This document shows positions 29,821 through 39,585 of a DNA stretch of 64,000 nucleotides, piece by piece (position 1 is the first letter of the stretch; each line of letters starts with the position of its first letter). The stretch spans positions 930,001-994,000 of the forward strand of contig NZ_CP028942.1 in NCBI RefSeq assembly GCF_013307225.1. The letters run 5' to 3'. The translations under genes and the position numbers were made by a program. Under the pieces are notes generated by a model. The model was not told where the DNA came from. It did no database searches and worked only from the letters and a program-made list of their open reading frames with translations. Source of the stretch: Polynucleobacter tropicus. GTDB taxonomy: Bacteria > Pseudomonadota > Gammaproteobacteria > Burkholderiales > Burkholderiaceae.

Positions 29821-30495
29821 GTGGCAAAGAATAAATTTAATAAAAGCTGGTTACAAGACCATTTAACTGACCCATATGTGAAGATGGCCCAAAAAGAGGG
29901 TTATCGCGCTAGAGCGGTTTACAAGCTAAGCGAGATTGATGAGGAAGATCACCTCATTAAAGCTGGCATGACAATTGTGGATCTGGGTAGCGCGCCTGGT
30001 AGTTGGTCGCAATATGTGCGCAATCGTTTAACTGAGCTTGGCAAAAGCAATCCTGCGATTGAGTCTGGCAAGCCTGATGGCCAGATTATTGCGATTGATA
30101 TTTTGCCCATGGAAGAGATTGCCGATGTGAATTTCATACAGGCAGATTTTCGTGAAGATGAAGGTCTTGCTGCTCTTGAGGCATTGCTACCTAAATCAGC
30201 TGATGGGAAGGTTGATTTAGTTCTCTCCGATATGGCGCCTAACTTGTCTGGTGTTGGAGTGGCAGATGCGGCAAGAATGGCTTTTTTGGCGGAGATCGCC
30301 TTGGACTTTGCTGTTGCTCATCTAAGGCCTGAAGGAGCGTTATTGATCAAATGCTTTAACGGCAGTGGTTACAGCCAAATCGTGGAGTCCTTTAAAAAGG
30401 TCTTCAAATCGGTATCCTCCAGAAAGCCCAAGGCTTCAAGAGCTCGATCCTCGGAAATATTCCTTTTGGGTCGAAATCTAAAGCCGCCTAAATAA
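29821..30495 (+). CDS. rlmE: 23S rRNA (uridine-2'-O)-methyltransferase
   Basis: About 225 residues from a GTG at 29821. The RrmJ/FtsJ core is intact: [18 protein letters not shown] N-terminus, SAM-binding [13 protein letters not shown], and [18 protein letters not shown]. It methylates U2552 of 23S rRNA. An in-frame ATG at 29734 would add 29 Cys/Phe-rich residues ([11 protein letters not shown]...) unlike homologues, so I prefer the GTG. ftsH follows after 147 bp, as in many proteobacteria. Confidence 0.93.
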   Translation: MAKNKFNKSWLQDHLTDPYVKMAQKEGYRARAVYKLSEIDEEDHLIKAGMTIVDLGSAPGSWSQYVRNRLTELGKSNPAIESGKPDGQIIAIDILPMEEIADVNFIQADFREDEGLAALEALLPKSADGKVDLVLSDMAPNLSGVGVADAARMAFLAEIALDFAVAHLRPEGALLIKCFNGSGYSQIVESFKKVFKSVSSRKPKASRARSSEIFLLGRNLKPPK

Positions 30496-30642
30496 GTCTA
30501 TAAATTCGGCAAATAACCCCCTGATTTACATGGGTTTACTAAATAAATCTCCCTAAAGCCCTTGAAAAAGGCTGGTAGTAGAATCAAATACTTAGGTAGC
30601 GATTCGCTTTAACTCCTGGATCAATCCAGAAAAGGACTCATT

Positions 30643-32520
30643 TTGAACAGCAATATGTTTCAAAAAATCGGTGTGTGGCTCATTGTGGGCTTGGTTTTAT
30701 TTACTGTTTTTAAACAGTTTGATAAGCCCAAGGACCAAAACCAAGTCACGTATTCCCAATTTATGGATGACGCTAAGGCAGGTAAGGTAAAGCGCGTTGA
30801 TGTCCAGGGTCGCACGTTACAAGTAACACCTGCTGACGGCAATAAGTATTCCATCATCTCTCCAGGCGACATCTGGATGGTTGGTGATTTGATGAAGTAC
30901 GGTGTACAGGTTACCGGTAAGGCAGAAGATGAGCCCAATATGCTGGTTTCTGCTTTGTACTACCTTGGGCCAACATTGTTGATTATTGGTTTCTGGTTTT
31001 TCATGATGCGCCAGATGCAGGGTGGTGGCAAGGGCGGAGCATTTTCTTTTGGTAAATCAAAAGCGCGCTTGATTGATGAGAATAGCAACACTGTGACCTT
31101 TGCTGATGTTGCAGGCTGCGATGAAGCAAAAGAAGAAGTTTTTGAACTGGTCGACTTCTTAAAAGACCCGCAAAAGTTTCAGAAGCTTGGCGGACGCATT
31201 CCACATGGCGTACTCCTTGTAGGGCCTCCAGGTACTGGTAAAACCCTTTTGGCTCGTGCGATTGCTGGTGAAGCAAAAGTTCCATTCTTCTCGATTTCTG
31301 GTTCAGATTTCGTAGAAATGTTTGTGGGTGTTGGCGCATCTCGCGTACGCGATATGTTTGAAAACGCCAAGAAGAATTCACCATGCATCATCTTTATTGA
31401 TGAGATTGACGCAGTTGGCCGTCATCGTGGTGCAGGTATGGGCGGTGGTAATGATGAGCGTGAGCAAACCCTCAACCAAATGTTGGTTGAGATGGATGGT
31501 TTTGAAAGCAATAGTGGCGTTATCGTTGTTGCTGCAACTAACCGTTCAGATGTTTTAGATAGAGCTTTATTACGTCCCGGTCGATTTGATAGACAGGTTC
31601 ACGTTGGCTTGCCTGATATTCGTGGTCGCGAACAAATTCTTCAAGTGCATATGCGCAAAGTTCCAATCGATCCTGATGTTAATGCGGCGGTGTTGGCTCG
31701 TGGTACACCAGGCTTCTCGGGCGCTGATTTGGCTAATCTTGTAAATGAAGCCGCCTTGTTTGCTGCGCGTCGCAATAAGCGATCTGTGGACATGAAAGAC
31801 TTTGAGGATGCCAAGGATAAGATTTACATGGGCCCTGAGCGTAAGTCAGCTGTAATGCGTGAAGAAGAACGTCGAAATACGGCCTATCACGAGTCTGGAC
31901 ACGCTGTTGTTGCCAAGGTTCTGCCAAAGGCCGATCCTGTTCATAAAGTGACCATCATGCCTCGTGGCATGGCTCTTGGCGTGACTTGGCAATTGCCTGA
32001 GCACGATCGCGTAAATCTTTATAAAGATCGCATGTTAGAGGAGTTGGCAATTCTTTTTGGTGGCCGTGCTGCCGAAGAGGTCTTCCTCAATTCAATGAGC
32101 ACGGGTGCCTCGAATGACTTTGAGCGCGCTACTAAAATGGCGCGTGATATGGTTACTCGCTACGGCATGAGTGATAGCCTTGGCACCATGGTTTATGTTG
32201 ATACTGAATCAGAAAGTATTTTTGGTCGGAATAGCACTAAGACAGTTTCTGAGCTCACTCAGCAAAAGGTTGATGCTGAGATACGCACTTTAATTGATAG
32301 TCAGTATGCGTTGGCCAAATCTATTTTGGAGCAGAATCGCGATAAGGTTGAAGCAATGGTTGCCGCTCTGCTTGAGTGGGAAACAATTGATGCTGAGCAG
32401 ATCACCGACATCATGGAAGGTCGTCCACCTAGAGCGCCTAAACCACCTCCAGCTACGCAATTCGGCAACTCTGCTGGAACAACTGGTCCAGCAGCTGGCA
32501 GTGCTCCAGCAACAGCCTAA
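30643..32520 (+). CDS. ftsH: ATP-dependent zinc metalloprotease FtsH
   Basis: 625 residues. Two N-terminal transmembrane helices flank a periplasmic domain. The AAA domain has Walker A GPPGTGKT (~residues 193-200), Walker [12 protein letters not shown] and the SRH arginines (RPGRFDR). The protease HESGH is at 416-420. It degrades membrane and regulatory proteins. The start is a TTG at 30643 with AAGGA six bases upstream; ATG at 30655 is the alternative. The ~145-bp leader is the only long gap in this cluster and should hold its promoter. Confidence 0.97.
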   Translation: MNSNMFQKIGVWLIVGLVLFTVFKQFDKPKDQNQVTYSQFMDDAKAGKVKRVDVQGRTLQVTPADGNKYSIISPGDIWMVGDLMKYGVQVTGKAEDEPNMLVSALYYLGPTLLIIGFWFFMMRQMQGGGKGGAFSFGKSKARLIDENSNTVTFADVAGCDEAKEEVFELVDFLKDPQKFQKLGGRIPHGVLLVGPPGTGKTLLARAIAGEAKVPFFSISGSDFVEMFVGVGASRVRDMFENAKKNSPCIIFIDEIDAVGRHRGAGMGGGNDEREQTLNQMLVEMDGFESNSGVIVVAATNRSDVLDRALLRPGRFDRQVHVGLPDIRGREQILQVHMRKVPIDPDVNAAVLARGTPGFSGADLANLVNEAALFAARRNKRSVDMKDFEDAKDKIYMGPERKSAVMREEERRNTAYHESGHAVVAKVLPKADPVHKVTIMPRGMALGVTWQLPEHDRVNLYKDRMLEELAILFGGRAAEEVFLNSMSTGASNDFERATKMARDMVTRYGMSDSLGTMVYVDTESESIFGRNSTKTVSELTQQKVDAEIRTLIDSQYALAKSILEQNRDKVEAMVAALLEWETIDAEQITDIMEGRPPRAPKPPPATQFGNSAGTTGPAAGSAPATA

Positions 32521-32562
32521 GACTTCTATTAGTCTGTGACAGGCAAAAGAGGTAGAAAAGAC

Positions 32563-33402
32563 ATGCCCACAACTTGGCGTTGTGGGCGTTTCCTTTTTGA
32601 CTTCTCGAAACACAAACGTCCTATTGTGATGGGCATATTAAATGCCACGCCCGATTCATTTTCAGATGGTGGTAAGTTTCGCTCAGCAAAAGATGCAATC
32701 GCTATGGCTGAAGTAATGATTGCTGCTGGAGTGGATTTGATAGACATCGGAGGAGAATCTACACGGCCGGGTGCCGAACCAGTCTCATTGCAAGAAGAAC
32801 TCGATCGCGTGCTTCCAGTAATAGAGGGTTTAAAGGATTGTGGCGTTCCCTTGTCAATCGACACCTATAAAGCAGAAACTATGCGGCAAGCCCTTCATGC
32901 TGGTGTGGATTGTGTGAATGACATTTGGGCATTACGCCAGAAGGGTGCAGTTGATGCCGTTCTTGAGAATTCTAATTGCGGAATAGTCTTGATGCATATG
33001 CAACGCGATCCGCTCACGATGCAATTTAATCCTGAATATCAGAATGTTGTATTCGAGGTGATGCAGTTTTTGGAAGAGCGTGCAAATCTTTTGATAAATA
33101 AAGGCATTGATCACGATAGGATTGCATTAGATCCAGGATTCGGTTTTGGTAAAAGCCTTGAACATAATCTAGAAATGCTTGCTAAGTTTGATTGTTTCTC
33201 AGAGGTAGGGTATCCAGTGCTTGCTGGAATCTCGAGAAAATCAATGCTTGGCAAGATCACCAACAAGGAGGCAGATCAACGTCTTGCGCCAAGTATTGCT
33301 GCGTCAATAATGGCTGCAGATCGAGGAGCCAGAATCGTTCGGGTGCATGATGTGGCCGAAACCATCGATGCCTTGAAGCTTTGGGAAGCCGTAAATACAT
33401 AG
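32563..33402 (+). CDS. folP: Dihydropteroate synthase
   Basis: About 279 residues. Both pterin-binding signatures are present: MGILNATPDSFSDGGK and DIGGESTRPGAEPVS. It condenses p-aminobenzoate with the pterin pyrophosphate in folate synthesis. I start at ATG 32563 (MPTTWRCGRF), which has AGAGG about 10 bp upstream; a GTG at 32536 is also in frame. It lies between ftsH and glmM, the conserved order. Confidence 0.95.
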   Translation: MPTTWRCGRFLFDFSKHKRPIVMGILNATPDSFSDGGKFRSAKDAIAMAEVMIAAGVDLIDIGGESTRPGAEPVSLQEELDRVLPVIEGLKDCGVPLSIDTYKAETMRQALHAGVDCVNDIWALRQKGAVDAVLENSNCGIVLMHMQRDPLTMQFNPEYQNVVFEVMQFLEERANLLINKGIDHDRIALDPGFGFGKSLEHNLEMLAKFDCFSEVGYPVLAGISRKSMLGKITNKEADQRLAPSIAASIMAADRGARIVRVHDVAETIDALKLWEAVNT

Positions 33403-33449
33403 GATTTTTACTTTCTACTGAATCTACCAAAGTTTTATAATCAATCCAT

Positions 33450-34793
33450 ATGAAAAAACAATACTTTGGAACTGACGGCATTCGAGGTGAGGTAGGCAAA
33501 TTTCCGATTGTTCCGGAGTTTATGACCCGTCTTGGCTATGCTGCTGGCAAAGTGTTAAGCAAGGATGCGAAATCCGGTGAGCGCTGCAAGGTGCTTATTG
33601 GTAAAGATACACGAGTATCCGGCTATCTCTTAGAAGCAGCTCTAGAAGCGGGGTTCGCTGCTGCAGGTGTCGATGTGATGTTATGCGGACCAATCCCAAC
33701 CCCAGGCGTTGCATACCTGACAAAAGCTTTGCGTTTATCGGCTGGCATTGTGATTTCAGCATCACACAATCCATATCAAGATAATGGCATCAAATTTTTC
33801 TCGGCTAATGGCGATAAATTATCCGATGATTTTGAATTAGCAATTGAAGCTGAACTGGAAAAACCTATGGGTTGCGTTAGCTCAAAAGAGTTGGGCAAGG
33901 CATTTAGATTGGATGATGCTGCTGGACGCTATATTGAGTTTTGCAAATCTACATTTCCGGGCGATCTCAATTTAAAGGGATTAAAACTGGTTGTGGATTG
34001 TGCAAATGGCGCTGCATATCACACGGCGCCCCATGTTTTTCATGAGCTCGGGGCGGAAGTAGTATCGATTGGCGTTAATCCAGACGGTCGAAATATTAAC
34101 GATGGCTGTGGTGCCACATCGCCTGAAGCCCTCATAGCTAAAGTTAAGGAAGTCAAGGCGGACCTGGGCATTGCGCTTGATGGCGATGCAGATCGTTTAC
34201 AAATGGTTGATGCATCCGGACGATTATTTAATGGTGATGAGCTTCTATACGTACTGGTTAAGGACCGTTTAGATCGCGGACAAAAATTAGGTGGTGCAGT
34301 TGGCACGCTAATGACTAATCTAGCTGTTGAAAATGCCATTAAAGGTTTAGGTATTGGTTTTGAACGAGCAAACGTAGGTGATCGCTATGTGCTTGAGTTA
34401 CTAAAGCAGAAGGGTTGGCTCATCGGTGGCGAAGGTTCTGGTCACTTGCTTTGTTTAGATCAGCACTCTACTGGTGATGGCACGATAGCTGCGCTACAAG
34501 TTTTGGCGGCCATGAGTCACAATAAAAAAAGTCTGTCCCAATTATTGGATGCTGTGAAGATTTTTCCTCAAGTACTTTTGAATGTGAAATTCAAGACCGG
34601 CTATAACTGGAAAACAGACGAAGCTTTAAGTAAGCAGATTCAGTTGGTTGAAAAAGAGCTTCAGGATAGTGGCAGGGTGCTGATCAGAGCTTCTGGGACA
34701 GAACCACTGCTTCGCGTCATGGTCGAGACTAAAGATGCCAATGTTGCAATGAGAACAGCCAAAAGCATCGCAGATTTAGTCCCTACTGCATAA
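33450..34793 (+). CDS. glmM: Phosphoglucosamine mutase
   Basis: 447 residues. The phosphoserine loop [12 protein letters not shown] (Ser105) identifies GlmM. The Mg loop DGDADR, the sugar loop GEGSGH and the phosphate loop [12 protein letters not shown] follow in order. It converts glucosamine-6-P to glucosamine-1-P for cell wall synthesis. It starts 47 bp after folP. Confidence 0.97.
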   Translation: MKKQYFGTDGIRGEVGKFPIVPEFMTRLGYAAGKVLSKDAKSGERCKVLIGKDTRVSGYLLEAALEAGFAAAGVDVMLCGPIPTPGVAYLTKALRLSAGIVISASHNPYQDNGIKFFSANGDKLSDDFELAIEAELEKPMGCVSSKELGKAFRLDDAAGRYIEFCKSTFPGDLNLKGLKLVVDCANGAAYHTAPHVFHELGAEVVSIGVNPDGRNINDGCGATSPEALIAKVKEVKADLGIALDGDADRLQMVDASGRLFNGDELLYVLVKDRLDRGQKLGGAVGTLMTNLAVENAIKGLGIGFERANVGDRYVLELLKQKGWLIGGEGSGHLLCLDQHSTGDGTIAALQVLAAMSHNKKSLSQLLDAVKIFPQVLLNVKFKTGYNWKTDEALSKQIQLVEKELQDSGRVLIRASGTEPLLRVMVETKDANVAMRTAKSIADLVPTA

Positions 34794-34808
34794 ATAGGGG
34801 ATCTACCG

Positions 34809-36254
34809 ATGTTTTATAAGCTGGCAATAATGAAGTTCAGAGTCATTGCTGGTTTGTTTTTCGCCTTAGCGCTACTGAACTCGCCGATTGGCCTGGCTCA
34901 AACTCAAAAGCAGCATCCTGAAAATATCATTATTTTGTTTGCTGATGGCACTACTAGTAGTCAATATGAGTTTGGCCGGTATTCAAGTCAGCTTTTGCGC
35001 CAACAACCTTTTGCCATTACAGATGTTGTGATGACAAAAGGAAATTTCCAGTTGATGAAGACAGAATCTGCAAATTATTTTGTGACAGATTCTGCGGCTG
35101 CTGCATCAGCAATGTCTACTGGTCAGAAGGTAAATAATGGCGCGATTTCAGTAACGCCTGATGGCAAGTCTCCTGTGACACTGATGAAGTACGCTAAAGC
35201 TAGCGGCAAGCGCATTGGCCTCATCAGTACCGCACCAGTTTATGACGCTAGTCCTGCAGCTTTTAGTGTGCATGCAAAGTCAAGGCGCGATAGTGAATCC
35301 ATCGTGAACCAGTACTTGCAACTAGAGCCTGATGTCTTAATGGGTGGCGGCGCAGACTTTTTTCTTCCAACCACTATTAAGGGTGGAAAGAGGCTAGATG
35401 GGAAAAATATCATTCAAGCTTTTCAGGATCGAGGCTTTCAATATATTGATTCTTCAGATGATCTGAGCAATCTAAGCAAGCCAAAGGTGCTAGGGCTGTT
35501 TGCCAATGAAGATATTGACTACGAAATTGAACGAAATCCCAAAGAGGCGCCCAGCCTATCGCAAATGTTGGATATCGGATTGCGCGCCCTTGAACAAAAG
35601 ACAAGCCCCAACAAAGGTTTTGTACTTTTTATTGAAAATGAAAACACAGACTCCGCTGGACACAATAATGACGTAGCCTCACTAATGCGTGATCTCTGGG
35701 CGTTTGATGATGCAGTCAAGATTGCATTGGATTTTCAGAGGCGCAACCCCAACACCTTAATCATCGTTACTGGTGATCATGAAACAGGCGGGTTTTCTCC
35801 CACCTATGGACGTAAAAACCTTGGTCCTGCAGGTAATGCTAACTATCTGAATGTGGATATGGAGCAATTAAAGCTTATTGAACAATTCAAGATGTCTTTA
35901 AATGAATTTTCAATGCAATTTAAGGCCAAGATAAAACAGGGTGCTAGTAAGGCTGAGTTGAATGATTTTCTCAACACATTGCTTGCGGAAAATTTTCCTG
36001 GGCTGAATCTAGACGAAGATCTCCGAGAGAAAATAACCGGTCAAGGTCAGTTGTATCCGAACTCAAACTATTTACCAGCAAATATTCTTGGTTTGGCAAT
36101 AGCGCGTCAAACGGGTTTTTATTGGGGCACCTCTGGTCATACTCCATCTCCAATTACGGTGGCGGCTATAGGTCCAGGATCAAATATGTTCAAGGGGTAT
36201 GACGACAATACTAGTTTTGCCTTAAAGCTACGACGCCTTATTGCTGGCAAGTGA
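34809..36254 (+). CDS. Alkaline phosphatase, exported
   Basis: 481 residues with a signal peptide ending near LAQ-TQ. Metal and nucleophile motifs of the PhoA family are visible: FADGTTSSQ (Asp), VTDSAAAASAMSTG (nucleophilic Ser), ENENTDSAGHNND (Asp/His), TGDHETGG and SGHTPSP (His). It hydrolyses phosphomonoesters in the periplasm and needs zinc. AGGGG 8 bp upstream supports ATG 34809; an internal ATG at 34830 begins the more typical signal peptide. It follows glmM after 15 bp and is convergent with the TonB receptor. No Pho box was recognised. Confidence 0.9.
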   Translation: MFYKLAIMKFRVIAGLFFALALLNSPIGLAQTQKQHPENIIILFADGTTSSQYEFGRYSSQLLRQQPFAITDVVMTKGNFQLMKTESANYFVTDSAAAASAMSTGQKVNNGAISVTPDGKSPVTLMKYAKASGKRIGLISTAPVYDASPAAFSVHAKSRRDSESIVNQYLQLEPDVLMGGGADFFLPTTIKGGKRLDGKNIIQAFQDRGFQYIDSSDDLSNLSKPKVLGLFANEDIDYEIERNPKEAPSLSQMLDIGLRALEQKTSPNKGFVLFIENENTDSAGHNNDVASLMRDLWAFDDAVKIALDFQRRNPNTLIIVTGDHETGGFSPTYGRKNLGPAGNANYLNVDMEQLKLIEQFKMSLNEFSMQFKAKIKQGASKAELNDFLNTLLAENFPGLNLDEDLREKITGQGQLYPNSNYLPANILGLAIARQTGFYWGTSGHTPSPITVAAIGPGSNMFKGYDDNTSFALKLRRLIAGK

Positions 36255-36256
36255 TC

Positions 36257-38347
36257 TCAAAAAGCAGCGCGTACGCCCACCATTAAACTCCTACCGGGTT
36301 GTGGTGCATAGAGTCGAACCGCCATCGGTGATGTTGCGTATCGAATATCTTGATTCAATAAGTTCTTCAGCGCCAAGTAGCCAGTCCAATTGATTTTCCC
36401 AATTCGCTCAGTGTAGGAAAGATTTGCATTTACCAGGTTATAACTTGGTGTTGGTCCGATTTCCCAATTCGCTAAACGGTTTTGTTGATAACTGTAGATA
36501 TAGGTTGCACTGCTCAGCCATCCATTGCGTTGGTAAGCCATTTCAGCGCCTAAGCGTGGAGCCGGTTGTAGAGGTAAATTTCCGCCAGCATTAAAACTGC
36601 CTTGCGATACATCTCCAAAAATACGACTACCAATTCCTGTTTGGTTCCAGTTGTAAGATAGCTCGCCTTCTGCGCCCCTGATATTGGCATTGGCTTGTGA
36701 TGCTTGAACAACAGAAAAGTTATCGTTTGCCGTGCTGTATGAGCCAGTGTAGAAGCCATATATATAGTTAGTGAATTGATTGCGATACAGACTTACTTTG
36801 CTGCGAATATCGCCTAAAGTTTTCTGGAAGCTGAGTTCAATATTGTGAGAAGTTTCAGTACCTAGATTTGAGTTGCCTATATCAAAGGTTGCTGTCGAGT
36901 CGTGGGGCCCATATGAATATAGCTCTTGTGGAGTTGGCGCTCTTTGAGAAACGGTGTAAGCCAGTCCAAGACCGTAGCCCTTGGCAAGGTCGTATATTCC
37001 TCCCGCTGAATACGAAAACAAATTGAACTGTCGGTTCTGAATAATTGGTGGGCCATAGGTGTTTGGTACAAATTTTTGTGATTCTGGGCTTGGAAATTGG
37101 GTTGCCGAGTTAGGATTTTGTGCTGCATAACTGTAGCGTGCTCCTAAACTGGTTTTCAGGTCACCATAGCGACCTTCTTCAACTAAAAATAGAGCGCTTG
37201 CATTAGATTTTGTTTGTGGCACGATGGCATAGTTATTTGTAGCTAAATCAATCGCATTTAGTGTCGCACCAGTCACTTGAGCGCCAATTACACCGTTAGA
37301 TCCAAGCCACTGTTTGTGTGCTAATTCCAATCGAGCTTCCGTGGCAGTGTTATTCCATTGTGTAGATGCAATACCATTATTGGTAAATTCAGTATGCTGA
37401 TAATTCGTGTTGGCTGCGCTGAGCTTTAGGGAGCTAAAACCATCAAATGGGTTATTCGTTTGATGCGCTAGGTCATATCGGTTTTGGGACTGCTGAATAA
37501 ATCCATCCTCGGCAGTAGGTATGCCGTAGTTGTGATTCATTCTCTCTAATGAAACCCCGGTATAGCCATCATTTCGAATGTATGAAGCGCCAAGTCCCAG
37601 GCTATTTTGATTGCTAAATGAAAACGGCAGTTTTCCACTGTACGGAACGTTTACCGGATTGCCTGGATTAATTGCCCAATTTGCATTAGGACCGCCTTGT
37701 TCTGCGTATCCAGGAATTTGATAATTGTTTGAGTTGTTGATAGTTGAATCCAGATGCAGAGCTAAGGGGCCAACTGGTCCATCTAATTCAATATTGCCGG
37801 TTTTTCCTTGATTTACAGTTTCATAGCTTGCATTCATTGCTCCAGATAATGCATCGGGTAATGTGGTTACGATGCGATCATTCAAGACATTCACTAAGCC
37901 GCCACTAGAGCCAGAACCATACATTAATGCAGCTGCGCCGCGTAGTATTTCAATCTGATGTGTGTTTTGCATCGGGTTGGCTACAGCGTGATCTGGTGAA
38001 ACACTAGACACATCGCCTACCGAGAGACCATTTTGTAAGATTTGCACGCGCGCACCTTCAAGCCCTCGAATCACTGGTCTTGATGCGCCAGATCCATAGC
38101 CAGTAGCTGAGACTCCTAGTTCATTTGCGAGGGTTGAGCCCAGAGTATTGCCAAGCTTATTTTGTAGCTCATCTCCTGCAATTACCTTGTTCGGCGACAA
38201 AAACCCCTGACCATCATCGCGTGAGCCACTGACATTAATCTGCAATGCTGTATCCAGATCATTTTGTGACCATGCATTCGCACTCATCAAGGAGGATGTA
38301 ATTAGCGAGATTGCAATAAGAAAAGAACGGTAATACTGAAAATACAT
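36257..38347 (-). CDS. TonB-dependent outer-membrane receptor, ZnuD-like
   Basis: 696 residues. The signal peptide ends near ANAWSQ. The plug domain contains ASRPVIRGLEGARVQILQNG and VSSVSPDHAV, a pattern seen in zinc receptors of the ZnuD group, followed by EILRGAAALMYGSGSSGG. A 22-strand barrel ends in a C-terminal Phe (VRAAF). The ligand is inferred, not shown; no His-rich loop is evident. The small exported protein gene lies 80 bp upstream on the same strand. Confidence 0.85.
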   Translation of the reverse strand: MYFQYYRSFLIAISLITSSLMSANAWSQNDLDTALQINVSGSRDDGQGFLSPNKVIAGDELQNKLGNTLGSTLANELGVSATGYGSGASRPVIRGLEGARVQILQNGLSVGDVSSVSPDHAVANPMQNTHQIEILRGAAALMYGSGSSGGLVNVLNDRIVTTLPDALSGAMNASYETVNQGKTGNIELDGPVGPLALHLDSTINNSNNYQIPGYAEQGGPNANWAINPGNPVNVPYSGKLPFSFSNQNSLGLGASYIRNDGYTGVSLERMNHNYGIPTAEDGFIQQSQNRYDLAHQTNNPFDGFSSLKLSAANTNYQHTEFTNNGIASTQWNNTATEARLELAHKQWLGSNGVIGAQVTGATLNAIDLATNNYAIVPQTKSNASALFLVEEGRYGDLKTSLGARYSYAAQNPNSATQFPSPESQKFVPNTYGPPIIQNRQFNLFSYSAGGIYDLAKGYGLGLAYTVSQRAPTPQELYSYGPHDSTATFDIGNSNLGTETSHNIELSFQKTLGDIRSKVSLYRNQFTNYIYGFYTGSYSTANDNFSVVQASQANANIRGAEGELSYNWNQTGIGSRIFGDVSQGSFNAGGNLPLQPAPRLGAEMAYQRNGWLSSATYIYSYQQNRLANWEIGPTPSYNLVNANLSYTERIGKINWTGYLALKNLLNQDIRYATSPMAVRLYAPQPGRSLMVGVRAAF

Positions 38348-38393
38348 ACTTCATCCATATTCGTCGGTGAATTGACGATTAATAAACAATCAA

Positions 38394-38417
38394 ATCCAGA
38401 ATGAATAATCTGGATTG
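38394..38417 (-). other. Hairpin between the small exported protein gene and the receptor gene
   Basis: Inverted repeat AATCCAGA / TCTGGATT with an 8-nt loop. No T-run follows on the minus strand. It could be a weak terminator, an mRNA processing site, or an operator for the receptor promoter. Confidence 0.4.
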
Positions 38418-38427
38418 AACTTAACGT

Positions 38428-38796
38428 TTAAATAATGAGAGAAGGGGGTGCTTGAGATTGATATGCAATCAAAGAGGGTGCATCTACCTGTTCCGCTTTT
38501 CCCTGATGGCTGATGGATTGATTGTGGTTTGCTAAAGGTGCTGAAGAAAAACTAGGTGGGATACAACCAGCCAGCGTTAAGGCATCAAATAGATGACAGA
38601 CATCCGAGCTATGAGAAGCGGTGGATATACTCGCAACAGCAGCGCTCTCGCAAACTGTTTGTTTTGCGAAGCCCAAATGAGAGACGCCATGATTGAGGCC
38701 TACCCAGCGTGTTCCCAACATGCAAAATGCCAGCAGTACCACCATAAGCACGGCGTGTACTTGCTTATTCAATTTGCTGGAAAAATGGGCAACCAT
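38428..38796 (-). CDS. Small exported protein with Cys/His residues, function unknown
   Basis: 122 residues from ATG 38796. One N-terminal hydrophobic segment (VHAVLMVVLLAFCMLG) looks like a signal peptide or anchor. The rest carries scattered His and Cys, including SHSSDVCHLFDALTLAGC. I do not recognise a named family with certainty. Similar small proteins occur beside metal-linked TonB receptors, so an accessory metal role is possible. A longer reading frame to 38934 runs antisense through tRNA-Pro and is not real. Confidence 0.6.
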   Translation of the reverse strand: MVAHFSSKLNKQVHAVLMVVLLAFCMLGTRWVGLNHGVSHLGFAKQTVCESAAVASISTASHSSDVCHLFDALTLAGCIPPSFSSAPLANHNQSISHQGKAEQVDAPSLIAYQSQAPPSLII

Positions 38797-38815
38797 CTGC
38801 CGAATATTACAGGAT

Positions 38816-38845
38816 TTGCCTGAAATAGCCCTGTCGGTGTAGAAT
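38816..38845 (+). promoter_or_regulatory. Sigma70-type promoter of tRNA-Pro
   Basis: TTGCCT (38816-38821), 18-bp spacer, TAGAAT (38840-38845). The -10 box ends 11 bp before the mature tRNA-Pro 5' end. Before the integration event it would also have served tRNA-Arg, which originally started 38 bp after tRNA-Pro. Confidence 0.7.
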
Positions 38846-38856
38846 ATTGATTCCGT

Positions 38857-38933
38857 CGGAGTGTAGCGCAGCCTGGTAGCGCACCTGCTTTGGGAGCAGG
38901 GGGTCCAAGGTTCGAATCCTTGTACTCCGACCA
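38857..38933 (+). tRNA. tRNA-Pro (anticodon UGG)
   Basis: 77 nt with encoded CCA. The acceptor stem CGGAGTG pairs with TACTCCG, the D arm is AGCGCAGCCTGGTAGCGCA, the anticodon loop is TTTGGGA (TGG), and the T arm has GGTTCGAATCC. It reads codons CCN/CCA. It lies 38 bp before the truncated copy of tRNA-Arg. Confidence 0.97.
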
Positions 38934-38970
38934 TTTTCTCTATTTAGTTCTGATATAGACCCAGCCAATA

Positions 38971-39014
38971 TCTGCCCATAGCTCAGCTGGATAGAGCAAC
39001 GGCCTTCTAAGCCG
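38971..39014 (+). repeat. attL: 44-bp copy of the 5' half of tRNA-Arg
   Basis: Identical over 44 bp to 44270-44313. It covers the 5' acceptor strand, D arm and anticodon arm of tRNA-Arg(UCU), then breaks into unrelated sequence, so the T arm and 3' acceptor strand are missing. Its position 38 bp after tRNA-Pro fits the original site of the tRNA-Arg gene, now a non-functional remnant. Confidence 0.9.
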
Positions 39015-39032
39015 ATAAATCGGCATGAAGGC
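39002..39032 (+). repeat. Inverted repeat spanning the attL junction
   Basis: GCCTTC-TAA-GCCGAT-AA-ATCGGC-AT-GAAGGC: two nested 6-bp arms, the left ones from the tRNA anticodon arm and the right ones from element DNA. This could form a 12-bp interrupted hairpin or be part of the integrase core-site geometry. Confidence 0.6.
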
Positions 39033-39158
39033 ATAACTCCATAAAACCTTAAAGCGTCAGAAATCCTTAATTACAAGCGTCTATATGGGTTTTTGCTATT
39101 TAACCGCATCTTGCGCCTGATGAGATTTATACAGTAAATCTTGACCAATTTGTAAGAA

Positions 39159-39178
39159 TCCTGACCAGATCCTGACCA
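39159..39178 (+). repeat. Paired TCCTGACCA repeats, left end (probable integrase arm sites)
   Basis: TCCTGACCA at 39159-39167 and 39170-39178, 11 bp apart start to start. A degenerate copy (CTTGACCA, ~39140) precedes them. The same pair with the same spacing occurs at the right end. Confidence 0.65.
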
Positions 39179-39261
39179 AAAGGTAATCAAGTTGGGCATG
39201 AGGTCTAACGGTGCGTGCCCCATTCGCCTCCCTCCACCAAAAAAAATCAGCTTTTGGGTTG

Positions 39262-39495
39262 TTACAGCTCTTTTTCTACAAGCTGAATGAATTTAGCCAT
39301 AGTTAAGTCAAAAACGGCTGCCAGCTTCTGTATTGTTGCTAAAGAGGCTTGTTTCTCGCCAAGCTCTAGTGAGCTAATAAAAGTTCTGCGTAGACCAGCC
39401 TCAAATCCCAGTTGTTCTTGCGTAAGTTTTTTGGATTGCCTAAGTCTTCTAAGGGCTATCCCAAATGCAGCGTCTAGATCGGTTGATTTCCCCAT
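39262..39495 (-). CDS. XRE-family helix-turn-helix regulator
   Basis: 77 residues, essentially one HTH domain: ALRRLRQSKKLTQEQLGFEAG, then RTFISSLELGEKQASLATIQKLAAVFDL. Small single-domain proteins of this kind are often repressors in mobile elements. It is divergent from the exported-protein cargo. The inverted repeat CCCCA-N6-TGGGG (39490-39505) overlaps its start codon and is a possible operator. The 247 bp between attL and this gene hold the arm-site repeats and no gene I recognise. Confidence 0.85.
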   Translation of the reverse strand: MGKSTDLDAAFGIALRRLRQSKKLTQEQLGFEAGLRRTFISSLELGEKQASLATIQKLAAVFDLTMAKFIQLVEKEL

Positions 39496-39505
39496 ATAAC
39501 TGGGG
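39490..39505. promoter_or_regulatory. Candidate operator of the XRE regulator
   Basis: Inverted repeat CCCCA-TATAAC-TGGGG overlapping the XRE gene start codon, in the divergent control region facing the cargo promoter. Binding is inferred from position only. Confidence 0.4.
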
Positions 39506-39516
39506 ATTGTTCGTTT

Positions 39517-39545
39517 TTGACACCCTAAAGTCTTCCCACTATAGT
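39517..39545 (+). promoter_or_regulatory. Near-consensus sigma70 promoter of the cargo genes
   Basis: TTGACA (39517-39522), 17-bp spacer, TATAGT (39540-39545). The -10 sits in the palindrome ACTATAGT, which could double as an operator. The first cargo gene begins 40 bp downstream, with AGGGG five bases before its ATG. Confidence 0.75.
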
Positions 39546-39585
39546 AGGAATTAGTGCCAAGTCTAATAACTATCTAGGGGTAAGC

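Noticed and set aside
30561..30590. CTTGAAAA upstream of ftsH as a heat-shock (sigma32) -35 box
   Set aside because: No CCCCAT-type -10 lies at the right distance; too weak to annotate.
38797..38934. Extension of the small minus-strand protein through tRNA-Pro (start MVGVQGFEPWTPCSQSR...)
   Set aside because: This is the well-known false translation of the antisense of a tRNA gene; the likely start is ATG 38796.
39206..39239. CCTCCCTCCACCA-like ending resembling a tRNA/tmRNA 3' end inside the element
   Set aside because: No T-arm (GGTTCGA) or pairing acceptor strand is found upstream, so there is no support for an RNA gene or an att remnant.
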